Shown one piece after another: positions 17,471-26,486 of a stretch of DNA of 64,000 nucleotides. How positions within the stretch are numbered: the stretch's first letter is position 1; every line of letters begins with the position of its first letter. The stretch is taken from assembly GCF_000422785.1 (NCBI RefSeq), contig NZ_AUGS01000008.1, positions 224,934-288,933 on the forward strand, written 5' to 3'. Both the position numbers and the translations under genes were made by a program. Source of the stretch: Pseudovibrio exalbescens DSM 16456. GTDB taxonomy: Bacteria > Pseudomonadota > Alphaproteobacteria > Rhizobiales > Stappiaceae. The notes under the pieces are model-generated. The model was not told where the DNA came from. It saw nothing but the letters and a program-made list of their open reading frames with translations, and searched no databases.

Positions 17471-20029
17471 TCACGCTCCAGTTTCGCTAGCAAGACGGCG
17501 CACATCCTTGGATGTTTGAGCCGTTACAGCGGCCTGGGCCAAAGCCCGACAGTCCGCCAGGTTCAGGGTACGGATCAACGCCTTGACATCAGCGATCACC
17601 GCAGGCGTGGCCGACAACTCGGTCACTCCCAGTCCAATCAGGAACGGAACTGCAGCCACGTCTGAAGCTGCACCACCGCACACGGCGACAGTCCGTTCTT
17701 TTTCAGCGGCACCGGCAGCAACCTGCTCAATCAGGCGCAGCACACCGGGGTGCAGAGCATCAATGCTCGGCGCAAGAGCTGGATTGCCGCGGTCCATTGC
17801 CAGCCCGTATTGCGTCAAATCGTTTGTTCCTATTGAAAAGAAAGCAGCTTCTTCTGAAAGCTGACGTGCTGTCAGGGCCGCTGCCGGCACTTCAATCATG
17901 GCGCCGACCTCAATGGGCTCATCGCGCCCCAAGGCCTTGCTTTCTTCCTCGATCATCGCCTTCACGGCGCGCAGCTCGTCAATAGAGGTCACCATGGGCA
18001 CCATCACCTTGGCCACCCCATAGGGTCGCACGCGCAGGATGGCGCGAAGCTGTGTCCGCAAAAGATCTGGTTGCTGCAGAGTTGCCCGAACGCCACGCAC
18101 ACCCAAAGCCGGATTTTCTTCTTCGGCGATTGGGAAATAGGTCAAAGGCTTGTCACCACCGGCATCCAGCGTCCGAATAATCACCGGGCGGCCCTGCAGC
18201 GCATCGGCAATCGCCTGATACTGCATGTACTGCTGATCCTCGGTCGGCGCACTTGAACGCCCCAGATACAGAAACTCGGTACGCAGAAGGCCACATCCTT
18301 CAGCCCCTTCAGACAATGCAAATGCGGCATCCTCCACCTTCCCCAAATTGGCAAAGACTTCGATACGCGCACCGTCTGCGGTGTAGCAAACTTCATGCGC
18401 CCGCTTCCGGTTCAACTCGCGTTGTGCCGCCCGCGCTGCAGCGGCATCACGTGTTTTTTGCTGTTCCGTTTCACTGGAGAAAACCCGAAGTGTACCTTTG
18501 GCCCCATCCAGAATGATCGGCGCGTTTTCCGGAACACGGGCAATATCTGGCCCGACCGCCACCAGGCACGGCACACCCAAGGATTCTGCAATAATCACAG
18601 CGTGCGAAGTCTTCCCACCGGCAGCCATGCAAATGCCCGCAAGCCGGCCAGGAGGAACGGCTGTCAACTCGGATGGCAACACTTCGTCAGCAATCAAAAC
18701 GCCACCTTCAGGAAAGTCTGCAAGCATAGCGCGCGGATCATTCCCGGTCAGAAGCCCCAGAACCTGTTGCTCCAGATCCTTGAGATCGGCCGCCCGTTCT
18801 TTCATGCGTGCATCACTCAAGCGCTCAAGCACCCGAACCATGCGCCCGGCGACGAATGTCCAGGCCCACTCGGCGCTCTTGCCCTCTTTGATCAGCTCAA
18901 GGGCGCCAGGCACAAGATCAGGTTCCTGCAACAAAGCAGCATGCGCCTGAAAAATACTTGCGGAATGGCTTGCATCTGAAGAAGCCGCTTCAAGCCGTGT
19001 CTTCATGGCGTTAATCGCCTCTTGAAGCCGTGACGCCTCCGATGCAGCATCCGATGCTGTTTCAGGAAATTCCGTGCGCTGATGAAACAACCGAACCGCA
19101 GGCCCGACTGCGATGCCCGCGACAGCAGTAGTGCCAGCATCCAGCGTGACTTCTTTGTCAGACGCAAACATCTCAACCGACAAATCGACAATCTGTCCGC
19201 CTCGGGTTGAAGCTTCGGGTGCCCTGTCTGAAGGAGAAGCACTCAACGTACCTTGTTCCACCACGTCATCACCAAGCCCGGCAGCAATATCGTCCGTCAG
19301 CTTTTCAACCAAAGGCCCAGCTCCCGGCCCTTGGGCAGTAACGGTCAGAACATCACCGTGCTGGGTACCCAGGGCCATGAGAGAGACGACACTCTTGCCA
19401 TTGGCGGTTTGGCCTCTGCATTCGATGGTGACCGCACCAAAAAACTCGCGGGCGGCGTTTGCCAGGGCGGCTGCGGGTCGTGCATGCAGACCGCTGGCAA
19501 TCATCAACTTCACGTCTTTTGTGGCGATCTCATCGGACTCGATTGTCGTTTCCTCAGCCTGCGGGGCGTCGCCACCATCCACGGCCATCATGAAGTCGCC
19601 ACTTTGAACTTCACAGTAAACTCGGCGTTCCAGAATGGGATGCGCTTCACCGTTGGCCACAACTATAATGACCTGCAGGCTGCGGGCTTTTTGCGCCACC
19701 ATGTCCATATCAAAGGAAACAAGCTTGTCGCCAGCTCGGACGGTTTGCCCTTCCTCAACGTGGGGTACAAACCCCTCGCCGCCCATCTCGACAGTATCCA
19801 CGCCAATATGAAGCAGAATTTCCGCACCGTTGGCGGCCCGTACTGTGCAAGCATGATGAGCCTTGTGAAGCGCAACCACGGTACCATCACAAGGTGCCCG
19901 TAGTTCTGCCTCGAACGGATCAACCACCATTCCGTCGCCAATGAGCCCCTCGGCAAAGGCCGGATCCGGCACCTCAGCAAGAGGGCTCGCCCACCCGGCA
20001 ATCGGAGCCTGTAAACGCACAACGGTCAT
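17471..20029 (-). CDS. Multiphosphoryl transfer protein: EIIA(Glc-type)-HPr-Enzyme I fusion
   Basis: 852 residues containing three PTS proteins in one chain. Residues 1 to about 150 are EIIA of the glucose type with the phosphorylated His74 in ILLHIGVDTVEMGGEGF. About 172-255 is HPr with His182 in SGLHARPAAA and the serine region GKSVVSLMAL. About 300-852 is Enzyme I with His476 in AGGKTSHAVIIAESLGVP, GLLRTEFLYLGR, GGDKPLTYFP and the C-terminal VAVCGGAASDV. It would pass phosphate from PEP to the IIB domains of the neighbouring permease, making this sugar system independent of the general PTS. The start codon overlaps the murQ stop (TAATG), so translation is coupled. Similar fusions (NagF type) are known with GlcNAc permeases in other proteobacteria. 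Confidence 0.95.
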   Translation of the reverse strand: MTVVRLQAPIAGWASPLAEVPDPAFAEGLIGDGMVVDPFEAELRAPCDGTVVALHKAHHACTVRAANGAEILLHIGVDTVEMGGEGFVPHVEEGQTVRAGDKLVSFDMDMVAQKARSLQVIIVVANGEAHPILERRVYCEVQSGDFMMAVDGGDAPQAEETTIESDEIATKDVKLMIASGLHARPAAALANAAREFFGAVTIECRGQTANGKSVVSLMALGTQHGDVLTVTAQGPGAGPLVEKLTDDIAAGLGDDVVEQGTLSASPSDRAPEASTRGGQIVDLSVEMFASDKEVTLDAGTTAVAGIAVGPAVRLFHQRTEFPETASDAASEASRLQEAINAMKTRLEAASSDASHSASIFQAHAALLQEPDLVPGALELIKEGKSAEWAWTFVAGRMVRVLERLSDARMKERAADLKDLEQQVLGLLTGNDPRAMLADFPEGGVLIADEVLPSELTAVPPGRLAGICMAAGGKTSHAVIIAESLGVPCLVAVGPDIARVPENAPIILDGAKGTLRVFSSETEQQKTRDAAAARAAQRELNRKRAHEVCYTADGARIEVFANLGKVEDAAFALSEGAEGCGLLRTEFLYLGRSSAPTEDQQYMQYQAIADALQGRPVIIRTLDAGGDKPLTYFPIAEEENPALGVRGVRATLQQPDLLRTQLRAILRVRPYGVAKVMVPMVTSIDELRAVKAMIEEESKALGRDEPIEVGAMIEVPAAALTARQLSEEAAFFSIGTNDLTQYGLAMDRGNPALAPSIDALHPGVLRLIEQVAAGAAEKERTVAVCGGAASDVAAVPFLIGLGVTELSATPAVIADVKALIRTLNLADCRALAQAAVTAQTSKDVRRLASETGA

Positions 20030-20922
20030 TATCGACTATCCCCTGAATTCAGTGACCGACGTAATACGCCCCCCGCAGCCTCCAGCCGCGCATCAATTTC
20101 ATTGTCCGCAACCCCACTCAACCCGAGTACGGCCCGTTTAACGGTGCCATAACGGCCCAGCGCATCAGTTGCATCCGCATCAGATACCTGCGCGATTTGC
20201 GCGACCATGGCGGCACAGCGCTTGCGCAATTTCGCATTCTCCGGACGGACGTTGACCATGAGATTGTCATGAATGCCGCCGAGACGGGTCATGAGCGTTG
20301 TCGAGAAAAGATTGAACATTACTTTTTGTGAGGTTCCGGCTGCCAATCGGGTTGAGCCCGCCACCACTTCTGCCCCCGTCAGAGCAACAATCATGTGCTG
20401 CGCAGCTTCTTCCAATGGTGACCCGGTGTTATTGGCAAAACCAATTGTCAACGCCCCATTGGCGCCTGCAGCCCTCAATGCCTCAATGGTGAAGGCACTG
20501 CGTCCGCTTGCCGAAACCCCGACAATGACATCCTCGTCCCCAACGTCGAGATCCGCGACGCGATCAGCGCCAACAGTCCCTTCATCCTCTACCGAATCAG
20601 CCATTCCATTGGAGAGATCCAAGCCACTCGGCAAAATGACACGCACCCGGTCATCAGGCCAATCGAACGTGGATCCAAGCTCAAGAGCATCAAGAAGAGA
20701 GATGACGCCGGAGGACCCGGCTCCCACATAAATCAGGCGCCCTTCAGACCCACCCAGACGCGCAACAGCAGCATCAACGGCCGCCCCCATATCCCCCAAG
20801 GCCGGAAGACATGCAGCAACTGCGCGCATCTGGCCGTCCCATAGAGAGTTCAGGATTTCGGTCGTCTCCCAGGTATCCAATCCGCGATACCGTTCTGCCG
20901 CTTTTTCTGTGCCGTCCGACAT
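20029..20922 (-). CDS. murQ: N-acetylmuramic acid 6-phosphate etherase
   Basis: 297 residues, the usual size. It is a SIS-domain protein: RLIYVGAGSSGVISLLDALE, TFDW, VGVSASGRSAFTIEALRAA, and EVVAGSTRLAAGTSQKVMFN near the C-terminal half, the MurQ signature region. It cleaves the lactyl ether of MurNAc-6-phosphate to give GlcNAc-6-phosphate and D-lactate, so cell-wall sugars enter the same route as GlcNAc. It is the first gene of the leftward operon and its stop overlaps the next start. Expression is probably controlled by the GntR regulator encoded divergently, through the repeat at 21013-21029. Confidence 0.95.
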   Translation of the reverse strand: MSDGTEKAAERYRGLDTWETTEILNSLWDGQMRAVAACLPALGDMGAAVDAAVARLGGSEGRLIYVGAGSSGVISLLDALELGSTFDWPDDRVRVILPSGLDLSNGMADSVEDEGTVGADRVADLDVGDEDVIVGVSASGRSAFTIEALRAAGANGALTIGFANNTGSPLEEAAQHMIVALTGAEVVAGSTRLAAGTSQKVMFNLFSTTLMTRLGGIHDNLMVNVRPENAKLRKRCAAMVAQIAQVSDADATDALGRYGTVKRAVLGLSGVADNEIDARLEAAGGVLRRSLNSGDSR

Positions 20923-21012
20923 GTGTCCTCCCAGCGCACGATCTCCAATTGGAGCTATATTGGACTGCTAAAAACCATACCGATGACGTAGACCGGACGC
21001 AACCTGTTTTTA

Positions 21013-21029
21013 ATACCAATTTAATACCA
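21013..21029 (-). promoter_or_regulatory. Candidate operator 1, direct repeat of TGGTAT with 11-bp period (murQ side)
   Basis: On the minus strand the sequence reads TGGTAT-TAAAT-TGGTAT: two identical half-sites exactly one helical turn apart, about 90 bases upstream of murQ. The same architecture occurs as operator 2 on the opposite strand near the regulator gene. TGGT-type half-sites are typical of the HutC branch of GntR regulators, though usually as inverted rather than direct repeats. Confidence 0.5.
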
Positions 21030-21169
21030 GATCCACTCGGTGACATATCTGTCGATCATATAAATCGATCCAAGTCATTGTTTTCATTCGTTATATATCA
21101 CTACAATTAGCACTAATGCTTATAATTTTAAAAACTATGGTTTGCTACCGAGAAATGAGTTCTTGCAAA

Positions 21170-21187
21170 TTGGTACGGTATTGGTAT
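21170..21187 (+). promoter_or_regulatory. Candidate operator 2, direct repeat TGGTAC/TGGTAT with 11-bp period (regulator side)
   Basis: On the plus strand TGGTAC-GGTAT-TGGTAT at 21171-21187, 36 bases upstream of the regulator start. It has the same 11-base period as operator 1 and faces the opposite gene, so each operon has a copy in the same orientation relative to its first gene. Confidence 0.5.
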
Positions 21188-21222
21188 GCTTAGCCCACTA
21201 TCGATGCACTCGGAGTAAAACC

Positions 21223-21984
21223 ATGTCGCTTAGAACTCCAGAGGCCGGGGGGATCGAGCCGATTGAGCTCTCGCAAGACCTGCCTTTGCCTTTGTACCTG
21301 CAATTGGCAAAGCATCTTCGCAATCAGATCACGAGCGGCAAACTGGCTGAATATGATGCCCTGCCCGGAGAACGCGAGTTAGCCGACCGTTTCGGTGTTT
21401 CCCGTGTTACCGTCCGCAAGGCCCTCTCGTCTCTGACCGCAGAGGGACTGTTGAACAAGCGTCAAGGATCCGGGTGGTTCATCAACAGCAGCACTCACGT
21501 GGAGCAACGCCTGTCAGCCCTGACCAGTTTCTCAGAGGATATGGCCTCTCGCGGCCTTCAATCGGGAACGGTTTGGCTTGACCGGTCCATCTCCAGAGCC
21601 ACCCCGGAAGAAGCGTTGTTGCTCAACTTGCGCCCCGGAGACCAGGTTGCTCGACTTAATCGTCTTCGTCTGGCGGACAAGACCCCGCTAGCCATTGAAT
21701 TGAGTGTAGTTCCCACAAAATACCTGCCGGATCCCTTTGGTTTTGAAGGGTCGCTGTATCAGCATCTACGCAATCTCGGGCATCCACCACACCGCGCCCT
21801 GCAACGGCTCAGCGCTGTGAGATTGATTCCCGATTTGGCCCGCCAACTGGAACTTCCGGAAGGCGCTCCAGCTCTTTACATCGAACGCCGCACCTTCCTG
21901 GAAGACGGCGCGCCGCTCGAATTCGTCGCCTCACACTACAGGGGCGATGCCTACGACTTCGTCGTTGAACTAAATCTGACCTAA
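21223..21984 (+). CDS. GntR-family (HutC subfamily) transcriptional regulator, likely of amino-sugar genes
   Basis: 253 residues. An N-terminal winged helix (LPLYLQLAKHLRNQITSGKL, LPGERELADRFGVSRVTVRK, LTAEGLLNKRQGSGWFI) is followed by a UTRA effector domain (RLSALTSFSEDMASRGLQSG, RLRLADKTPLAIELSVVP, LYIERRTFLEDGAPLEFV). UTRA domains of this type bind phosphorylated sugars; in the NagR/NagQ/DasR regulators the ligand is GlcN6P or GlcNAc6P. Start at 21223 follows CGGAG; the open frame extends 27 codons upstream through the operator and is not plausible as coding. It is divergent from murQ and heads the operon with the deaminase and nagA, so local repression is the natural inference. Confidence 0.9.
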   Translation: MSLRTPEAGGIEPIELSQDLPLPLYLQLAKHLRNQITSGKLAEYDALPGERELADRFGVSRVTVRKALSSLTAEGLLNKRQGSGWFINSSTHVEQRLSALTSFSEDMASRGLQSGTVWLDRSISRATPEEALLLNLRPGDQVARLNRLRLADKTPLAIELSVVPTKYLPDPFGFEGSLYQHLRNLGHPPHRALQRLSAVRLIPDLARQLELPEGAPALYIERRTFLEDGAPLEFVASHYRGDAYDFVVELNLT

Positions 21985-22007
21985 ACCCTCTCGGGAAAGG
22001 CAAGACT

Positions 22008-23045
22008 ATGACTTTGACCCAAGCAGACCGGACCGCACTCGGCCGGGAGGCGTTGGAAACGCCTGATCGTGTGCGCGCGCAATTTGCAAAGAACGAAGGC
22101 GCGGTAAAAGATCTCGCGCAGCGCCTACGCAAATCCCCACCGCGTTTTGTTGTGACGTGTGCTCGGGGAAGCTCCGACCATGCATCCATGTATGGCAAGA
22201 CACTCATCGAAAATTACGCCGGGCGGGCGGTTGCCTCAGTCGGTATGAGCATCGCCTCAGTCTATGGCCGATCACTGGACTTGAAGGACTCTCTCTTCAT
22301 CGCCGTGTCTCAGTCCGGTCGCAGCCCAGATTTGTTGCGCCTAACGGAAATGGCCAAGGAACAGGGCGCACTTGTCGTCGGCTTCGTGAATGATGAAACC
22401 GCCCCACTTCTGGAACTGGCTGACGTGGCAATGCCACTTTGTGCAGGACCGGAAACGAGCGTCGCCGCTACGAAGTCCTACCTTCTCTCGTGCGCTGCCT
22501 TCTTGAAACTGGTGGCCGAATGGACTGAAGACACACACTTGTTGGGTGCCGTTGACCAGCTCCCCGGCGCATTCGATGCTGCCACACAACTGGATTGGGC
22601 TCCTGCGCTATTGAAACTGCAGCATGCCCGCAACATGTTCGTGCTCGGTCGCGGTCTCAGTTTTGGTGCTGCGCTGGAAGCTGCGCTCAAAATGAAAGAA
22701 ACCTCCCGTATTCATGCGGAGGCATTCAGTGCTGCCGAAGTCATTCATGGGCCGCTTGGGCTGGCAGGCACAGGTTTGCCGGTGCTGGCCTTTGGTCAGG
22801 AAGATGAAGCAGCGGATACGATTCGCGCAACCATTGCCCGTATCACCGCCTTGGAAGGCGACGTTCTTTCCGCGATCGAAGCACCGGAAGCCGTCAAGCT
22901 TCCCACTGTTCCCGGAGTCAACCCGGTCATAGATCCGCTATGCCAACTCCTCAGCTTCTATGTAGCCGTTCAACACCTGGCGCTCACTCGGGGCATTGAT
23001 CCCGACAATCCACCCAACCTGCGCAAAGTGACGGAGACACGCTGA
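22008..23045 (+). CDS. SIS-domain glucosamine-6-phosphate deaminase (NagB-II type)
   Basis: 345 residues made of two SIS domains resembling the isomerase half of GlmS but without the glutaminase part. Seen: FVVTCARGSSDHASMYGK, FIAVSQSGRSPDLLRL, ETSVAATKSYLLSCAAF, NMFVLGRGLSFGAALEAALK, KETSRIHAEAFSAAEVIHGP. In nag clusters lacking classical nagB such proteins act as the alternative GlcN6P deaminase, giving fructose-6-phosphate and ammonia. It starts 23 bases after the regulator gene and its stop overlaps the nagA start. Context makes the deaminase role much more likely than GlmS-like synthesis. Confidence 0.9.
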   Translation: MTLTQADRTALGREALETPDRVRAQFAKNEGAVKDLAQRLRKSPPRFVVTCARGSSDHASMYGKTLIENYAGRAVASVGMSIASVYGRSLDLKDSLFIAVSQSGRSPDLLRLTEMAKEQGALVVGFVNDETAPLLELADVAMPLCAGPETSVAATKSYLLSCAAFLKLVAEWTEDTHLLGAVDQLPGAFDAATQLDWAPALLKLQHARNMFVLGRGLSFGAALEAALKMKETSRIHAEAFSAAEVIHGPLGLAGTGLPVLAFGQEDEAADTIRATIARITALEGDVLSAIEAPEAVKLPTVPGVNPVIDPLCQLLSFYVAVQHLALTRGIDPDNPPNLRKVTETR

Positions 23046-24217
23046 TGAAACGCTTTCTAACCGGTTGCCGGATTTTTACCGGCGAAGCACTTTTATCCGG
23101 CCACGGCGTGTTGGTGGCAAACGGCAGGGTTGAAGCGCTGCTTCCAGCAGACGCAAAACCCGAAGGTGCAGAAATCCTGCGCCTGTCACCGGATGCACTC
23201 CTGACACCCGGCTTCTTGGACCTGCAAGTCAACGGCGCAGGGGGCGTCCTGTTCAATGAAACGCCGACCGTGGCCGCCGCCCATCGCATTGCCGAAGCTG
23301 TCCGTCCCTTTGGCGTAACCGGCGTTTTGCCAACACTCATTACCGACAAAAAGGAAGCCTTGGACGCCGCTTGTGGTATTACCGCGGATGCAGCCAGTGT
23401 TACAGGTTCTGGCGTGCTTGGAATTCATGTAGAAGGACCGTTCATCAGCAAAGAGCGGAAGGGGGTTCATAATCCGGACTTCATTCGCGCACCTAGTGAA
23501 GAGGATCTGGAAACACTCAAGGCGCTTGCCAACAAACTTGCCCCTCACAACGCGCGTGTCCTGCTGACAGTCGCGCCAGAAAATGTGAGCGACGCATCAC
23601 TGGCAGATCTGGCCAAGGCGGGCGTTGTACTTGCTGCCGGCCATACAGCCGCCACCTATGAACGCATCGAAGAAGCCACCCACATGGGGGTGACCGGCTT
23701 TACCCACCTGGGCAATGCCATGCCGCCAGTCCAGAACCGAGCGCCCGGCCCCGTCGCTGCCGCCCTCGCGGGCCGAGATACATGGTGCGGCCTGATCGCA
23801 GACGGGCACCATATCCACCCCGGTCTAATGAAGGTGATGCTTGCCGCCAAGCCGGCAGGAAAGATCTTCCTCGTGACCGATGCAATGCCCCCTGTAGGAA
23901 CCGACGCGGAAACCTTCATTCTCTATGGTCAGACGATCTACCGCCGGGATGGCAAACTCACCACGGAAGACGGCACGTTGGCAGGTGCGGATATTGATAT
24001 GGCCAGCGCCATACGCAATTGCGTCAAGCTGCTCGGCCAACCTTTGACAGAAGCACTACGCATGGCATCTCTCTATCCTGCGGCCTATCTGGGACTTGAG
24101 CGCACATACGGGCGCATCGCACCTGGCTTTGCAGCGGACTTCGCAGTGATCACTGAAGACGTAGAACCCTTGGAAACATGGGTGCAGGGTGCGGTCGTTT
24201 GGTCAAAAGACGGCTAG
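23045..24217 (+). CDS. nagA: N-acetylglucosamine-6-phosphate deacetylase
   Basis: 390 residues of the amidohydrolase superfamily. Seen: LTPGFLDLQVNGAGGVLFNE near residue 58, GILGIHVEGPF-like stretch (LGIHVEGPFISKERKG) with the metal-binding Glu, VLAAGHTAATYE with a metal-ligand His, GFTHLGNAMPP with the second His, GLIADGHHIHP, and FLVTDAMPPVG with the catalytic Asp. It removes acetate from GlcNAc-6-phosphate in the cytoplasm to give GlcN-6-phosphate for the deaminase encoded just upstream. The TGATG overlap shows translational coupling. It ends the rightward nag operon, followed by a terminator. Confidence 0.96.
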   Translation: MKRFLTGCRIFTGEALLSGHGVLVANGRVEALLPADAKPEGAEILRLSPDALLTPGFLDLQVNGAGGVLFNETPTVAAAHRIAEAVRPFGVTGVLPTLITDKKEALDAACGITADAASVTGSGVLGIHVEGPFISKERKGVHNPDFIRAPSEEDLETLKALANKLAPHNARVLLTVAPENVSDASLADLAKAGVVLAAGHTAATYERIEEATHMGVTGFTHLGNAMPPVQNRAPGPVAAALAGRDTWCGLIADGHHIHPGLMKVMLAAKPAGKIFLVTDAMPPVGTDAETFILYGQTIYRRDGKLTTEDGTLAGADIDMASAIRNCVKLLGQPLTEALRMASLYPAAYLGLERTYGRIAPGFAADFAVITEDVEPLETWVQGAVVWSKDG

Positions 24218-24332
24218 AGCCTACTACAAGGGCATGCGGCACCTTACCCCAGGACACGCCGCACACCATGCCCCGCGCTCTCCACGCCGGGCAACATATA
24301 TAACCTCCCTAGCGATGCGAGTCGCACCTTAT

Positions 24333-24363
24333 CGGCAGCCTTCACCTAGGCTGCCGTTTTTTT
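24333..24363 (+). terminator. Terminator of the nagA operon
   Basis: A perfect 9-bp stem CGGCAGCCT/AGGCTGCCG with loop TCACCT and seven T residues at 24357-24363. It lies 115 bases after the nagA stop. Confidence 0.92.
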
Positions 24364-24463
24364 ATCTACCGAATATAGTCGCGCAAATCTCAAAGCACGC
24401 TGACGCCTCGCCGATTATTGAATACGACGCTACTTCGCTACAAAAACAGATTGATAGGAAAAC

Positions 24464-24539
<76 letters not shown>

Positions 24540-24692
24540 GCACGGCATCCGGACCAATGTCGACGGACGCGGCGAGTTCCAGCTTGATACCCAAGCGATC
24601 TCGAAGATGCAAGAGGGAAAAGCACCGATTTTTTGGGTCTCCACCAGCAATCAACATGCGGAAAACATCGGCGCTTTGTCCTGCCCATCTGC

Positions 24693-26468
24693 TCACGCCT
24701 CGTAGACGGCAGCCCCCTTCTTTTTGGGTGCTTCGTCATCTTCATCCCCATCCGGCCCGGGATCGTCTGGCAAATGGGATAGCGGAAACTCAACCAGTTT
24801 GCCGTCCTTCATCTTGGGGCCATCTGGCTTGCGTGCCTGATCTTCCTTTGGAGGTTGGTCTGTCTCAGGAATGACGACCAGATCCACCTCAGCCTCAGCG
24901 GCTTCAGCGGGACGCGGCGCGTCTGCCTTTGGGGCATCTTTGTCTTGTTCTGTTGTCTTTTCACCAGAGTGACTACCCGCTTCAGCCTCCGCATCTTTTG
25001 GGTGCTGGCGAACCTCGTCGGCAGACTCGTCCGAAGACGCTTTGTCCCCGCCCAAGTTTTCGGGATCGGCATGCGCAACCTCAGCTTCCGCCGTTGCGGG
25101 CGCAGCTGTGGCATTCGGGGCCGTTAACACCGGAGGCTCAAACAGCGCGTCATCCAAGGGCTCGAGCGTAATGGCCTCTTCTTCACTGGTTTCCGGCTGC
25201 TTCCATTCATAGGCGTCCAACCGTCCGGTCTTGGGCGAAACCGGCGCCCAATGAGCCGAAATCATGCCATCAGCCACCCACATCTTGTCCTGAGGTGCAC
25301 GTACGGCACGGCTCATCCACTCGCGAACGCGACCCTGGTCGCCGTATTCCATCTCTTCCAGATCAGCCATCAACAGGAAAGCGCGCTGCGTCGGCTCGGA
25401 GCGCAGCACCTTCTTCAATTGCGCACGAGCTTCGTCAAATTCATGCGCATCCATGGCTGCAACGGCAACCGCCATCGCGCCCTCACCTGAATGCGCCCGC
25501 AAGGACGCCAGATGCTTGACGCGGTTGAGACGATCCAGAACGGAATCACCCGGACGGACATGGGCATAGGCATCTGCCAGATCCGGATGAGGAGCTTGCT
25601 TCCAGGTCGCTTCAATAATCTTGGAGGCCTTGCGAATATCGCCGCGCCGGGACGCCAAACGCGAGGCCACGAGAGCCGCAGGCACGAGATCGGTAGCCAA
25701 ACCATGCGCCTCAACCGCAAGCGTGCGGGCTCGGTCCGGGTTTTCACTTTCCAGCTCCAGAGCGCGCGCCGTCAGCAAGACGGCCTTGTGCCTGCGATAG
25801 GTCTTCTTATCGATCAGTTTGCCAGAATAGTTCCGGTTCAGCGTGGCAATCGCGGCTTCCCAATCGCCAGAAACGGCCTGATAGCCGAGCACCGCCTTGC
25901 CAGCCCATTTGAGACCAGGCACCAGAGAGGACGCTTCCTCTGCAAAATGGCGAGCGGCAACAGGCTCTTGAGCCTGCTCTGCTTCAATGAACAAGCCATG
26001 CAGCCCTACAGCCTTCGCACGTGGATCTTCCAACATCGCTTCAAACCGCTTGCGGCTTTCAGCATGATCGCCAAACATCTGGGCCGCCTGTGCCAGCAAC
26101 AGCTTCGCTGCAGGCTCATCACCTTTCAAAAGTTTGTCGGCCTGCAGGCCATGCTTGCGCGCGGTATACGCATCTCCAGCCCCAAGTGCCATAAGGCCCT
26201 GCGAGAGCGCATCAAATCCGCGATCCTTGCGTCGCCGCTGCATGAAACGACCGGTAATGGAGGGGAACTTCCAGATAAACCGAAATAATCCCCATACGAC
26301 AACAGTAACCGCTAGCAAGGTGCCCAGTGCCACTAGCGTTGTGAGCAAGCTGGCCTGGATGCGATAGCCCTCCCAGTCCAGCGTCACAATGCCGGGCCGG
26401 TCAGCGATCCACGCACCGCCCAGCGCGAGCACGAAGACAACAGCGAAAAAGAACAGTACGCGGATCAT
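24693..26468 (-). CDS. hemY: HemY-like tetratricopeptide membrane protein
   Basis: 591 residues. Two N-terminal membrane helices (about 2-22 and 41-66) are followed by FMQRRRKDRGFDALSQGLMALGAGD, the HemY-N signature, then TPR-like helices (GDEPAAKLLLAQAAQMFGDH, VLLTARALELESENPDRAR). The last 150 residues are acidic and low in complexity (Glu, Ala, Pro, Lys). In proteobacteria hemY is linked to hemC and hemD; the protein has been connected to late haem synthesis, though its biochemical role is not settled. It ends the hemC-hemD-mitofilin-hemY operon, starting 18 bases after the mitofilin-like gene. Confidence 0.85.
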   Translation of the reverse strand: MIRVLFFFAVVFVLALGGAWIADRPGIVTLDWEGYRIQASLLTTLVALGTLLAVTVVVWGLFRFIWKFPSITGRFMQRRRKDRGFDALSQGLMALGAGDAYTARKHGLQADKLLKGDEPAAKLLLAQAAQMFGDHAESRKRFEAMLEDPRAKAVGLHGLFIEAEQAQEPVAARHFAEEASSLVPGLKWAGKAVLGYQAVSGDWEAAIATLNRNYSGKLIDKKTYRRHKAVLLTARALELESENPDRARTLAVEAHGLATDLVPAALVASRLASRRGDIRKASKIIEATWKQAPHPDLADAYAHVRPGDSVLDRLNRVKHLASLRAHSGEGAMAVAVAAMDAHEFDEARAQLKKVLRSEPTQRAFLLMADLEEMEYGDQGRVREWMSRAVRAPQDKMWVADGMISAHWAPVSPKTGRLDAYEWKQPETSEEEAITLEPLDDALFEPPVLTAPNATAAPATAEAEVAHADPENLGGDKASSDESADEVRQHPKDAEAEAGSHSGEKTTEQDKDAPKADAPRPAEAAEAEVDLVVIPETDQPPKEDQARKPDGPKMKDGKLVEFPLSHLPDDPGPDGDEDDEAPKKKGAAVYEA

Positions 26469-26486
26469 GCCGTCAGATCCTTCCGG

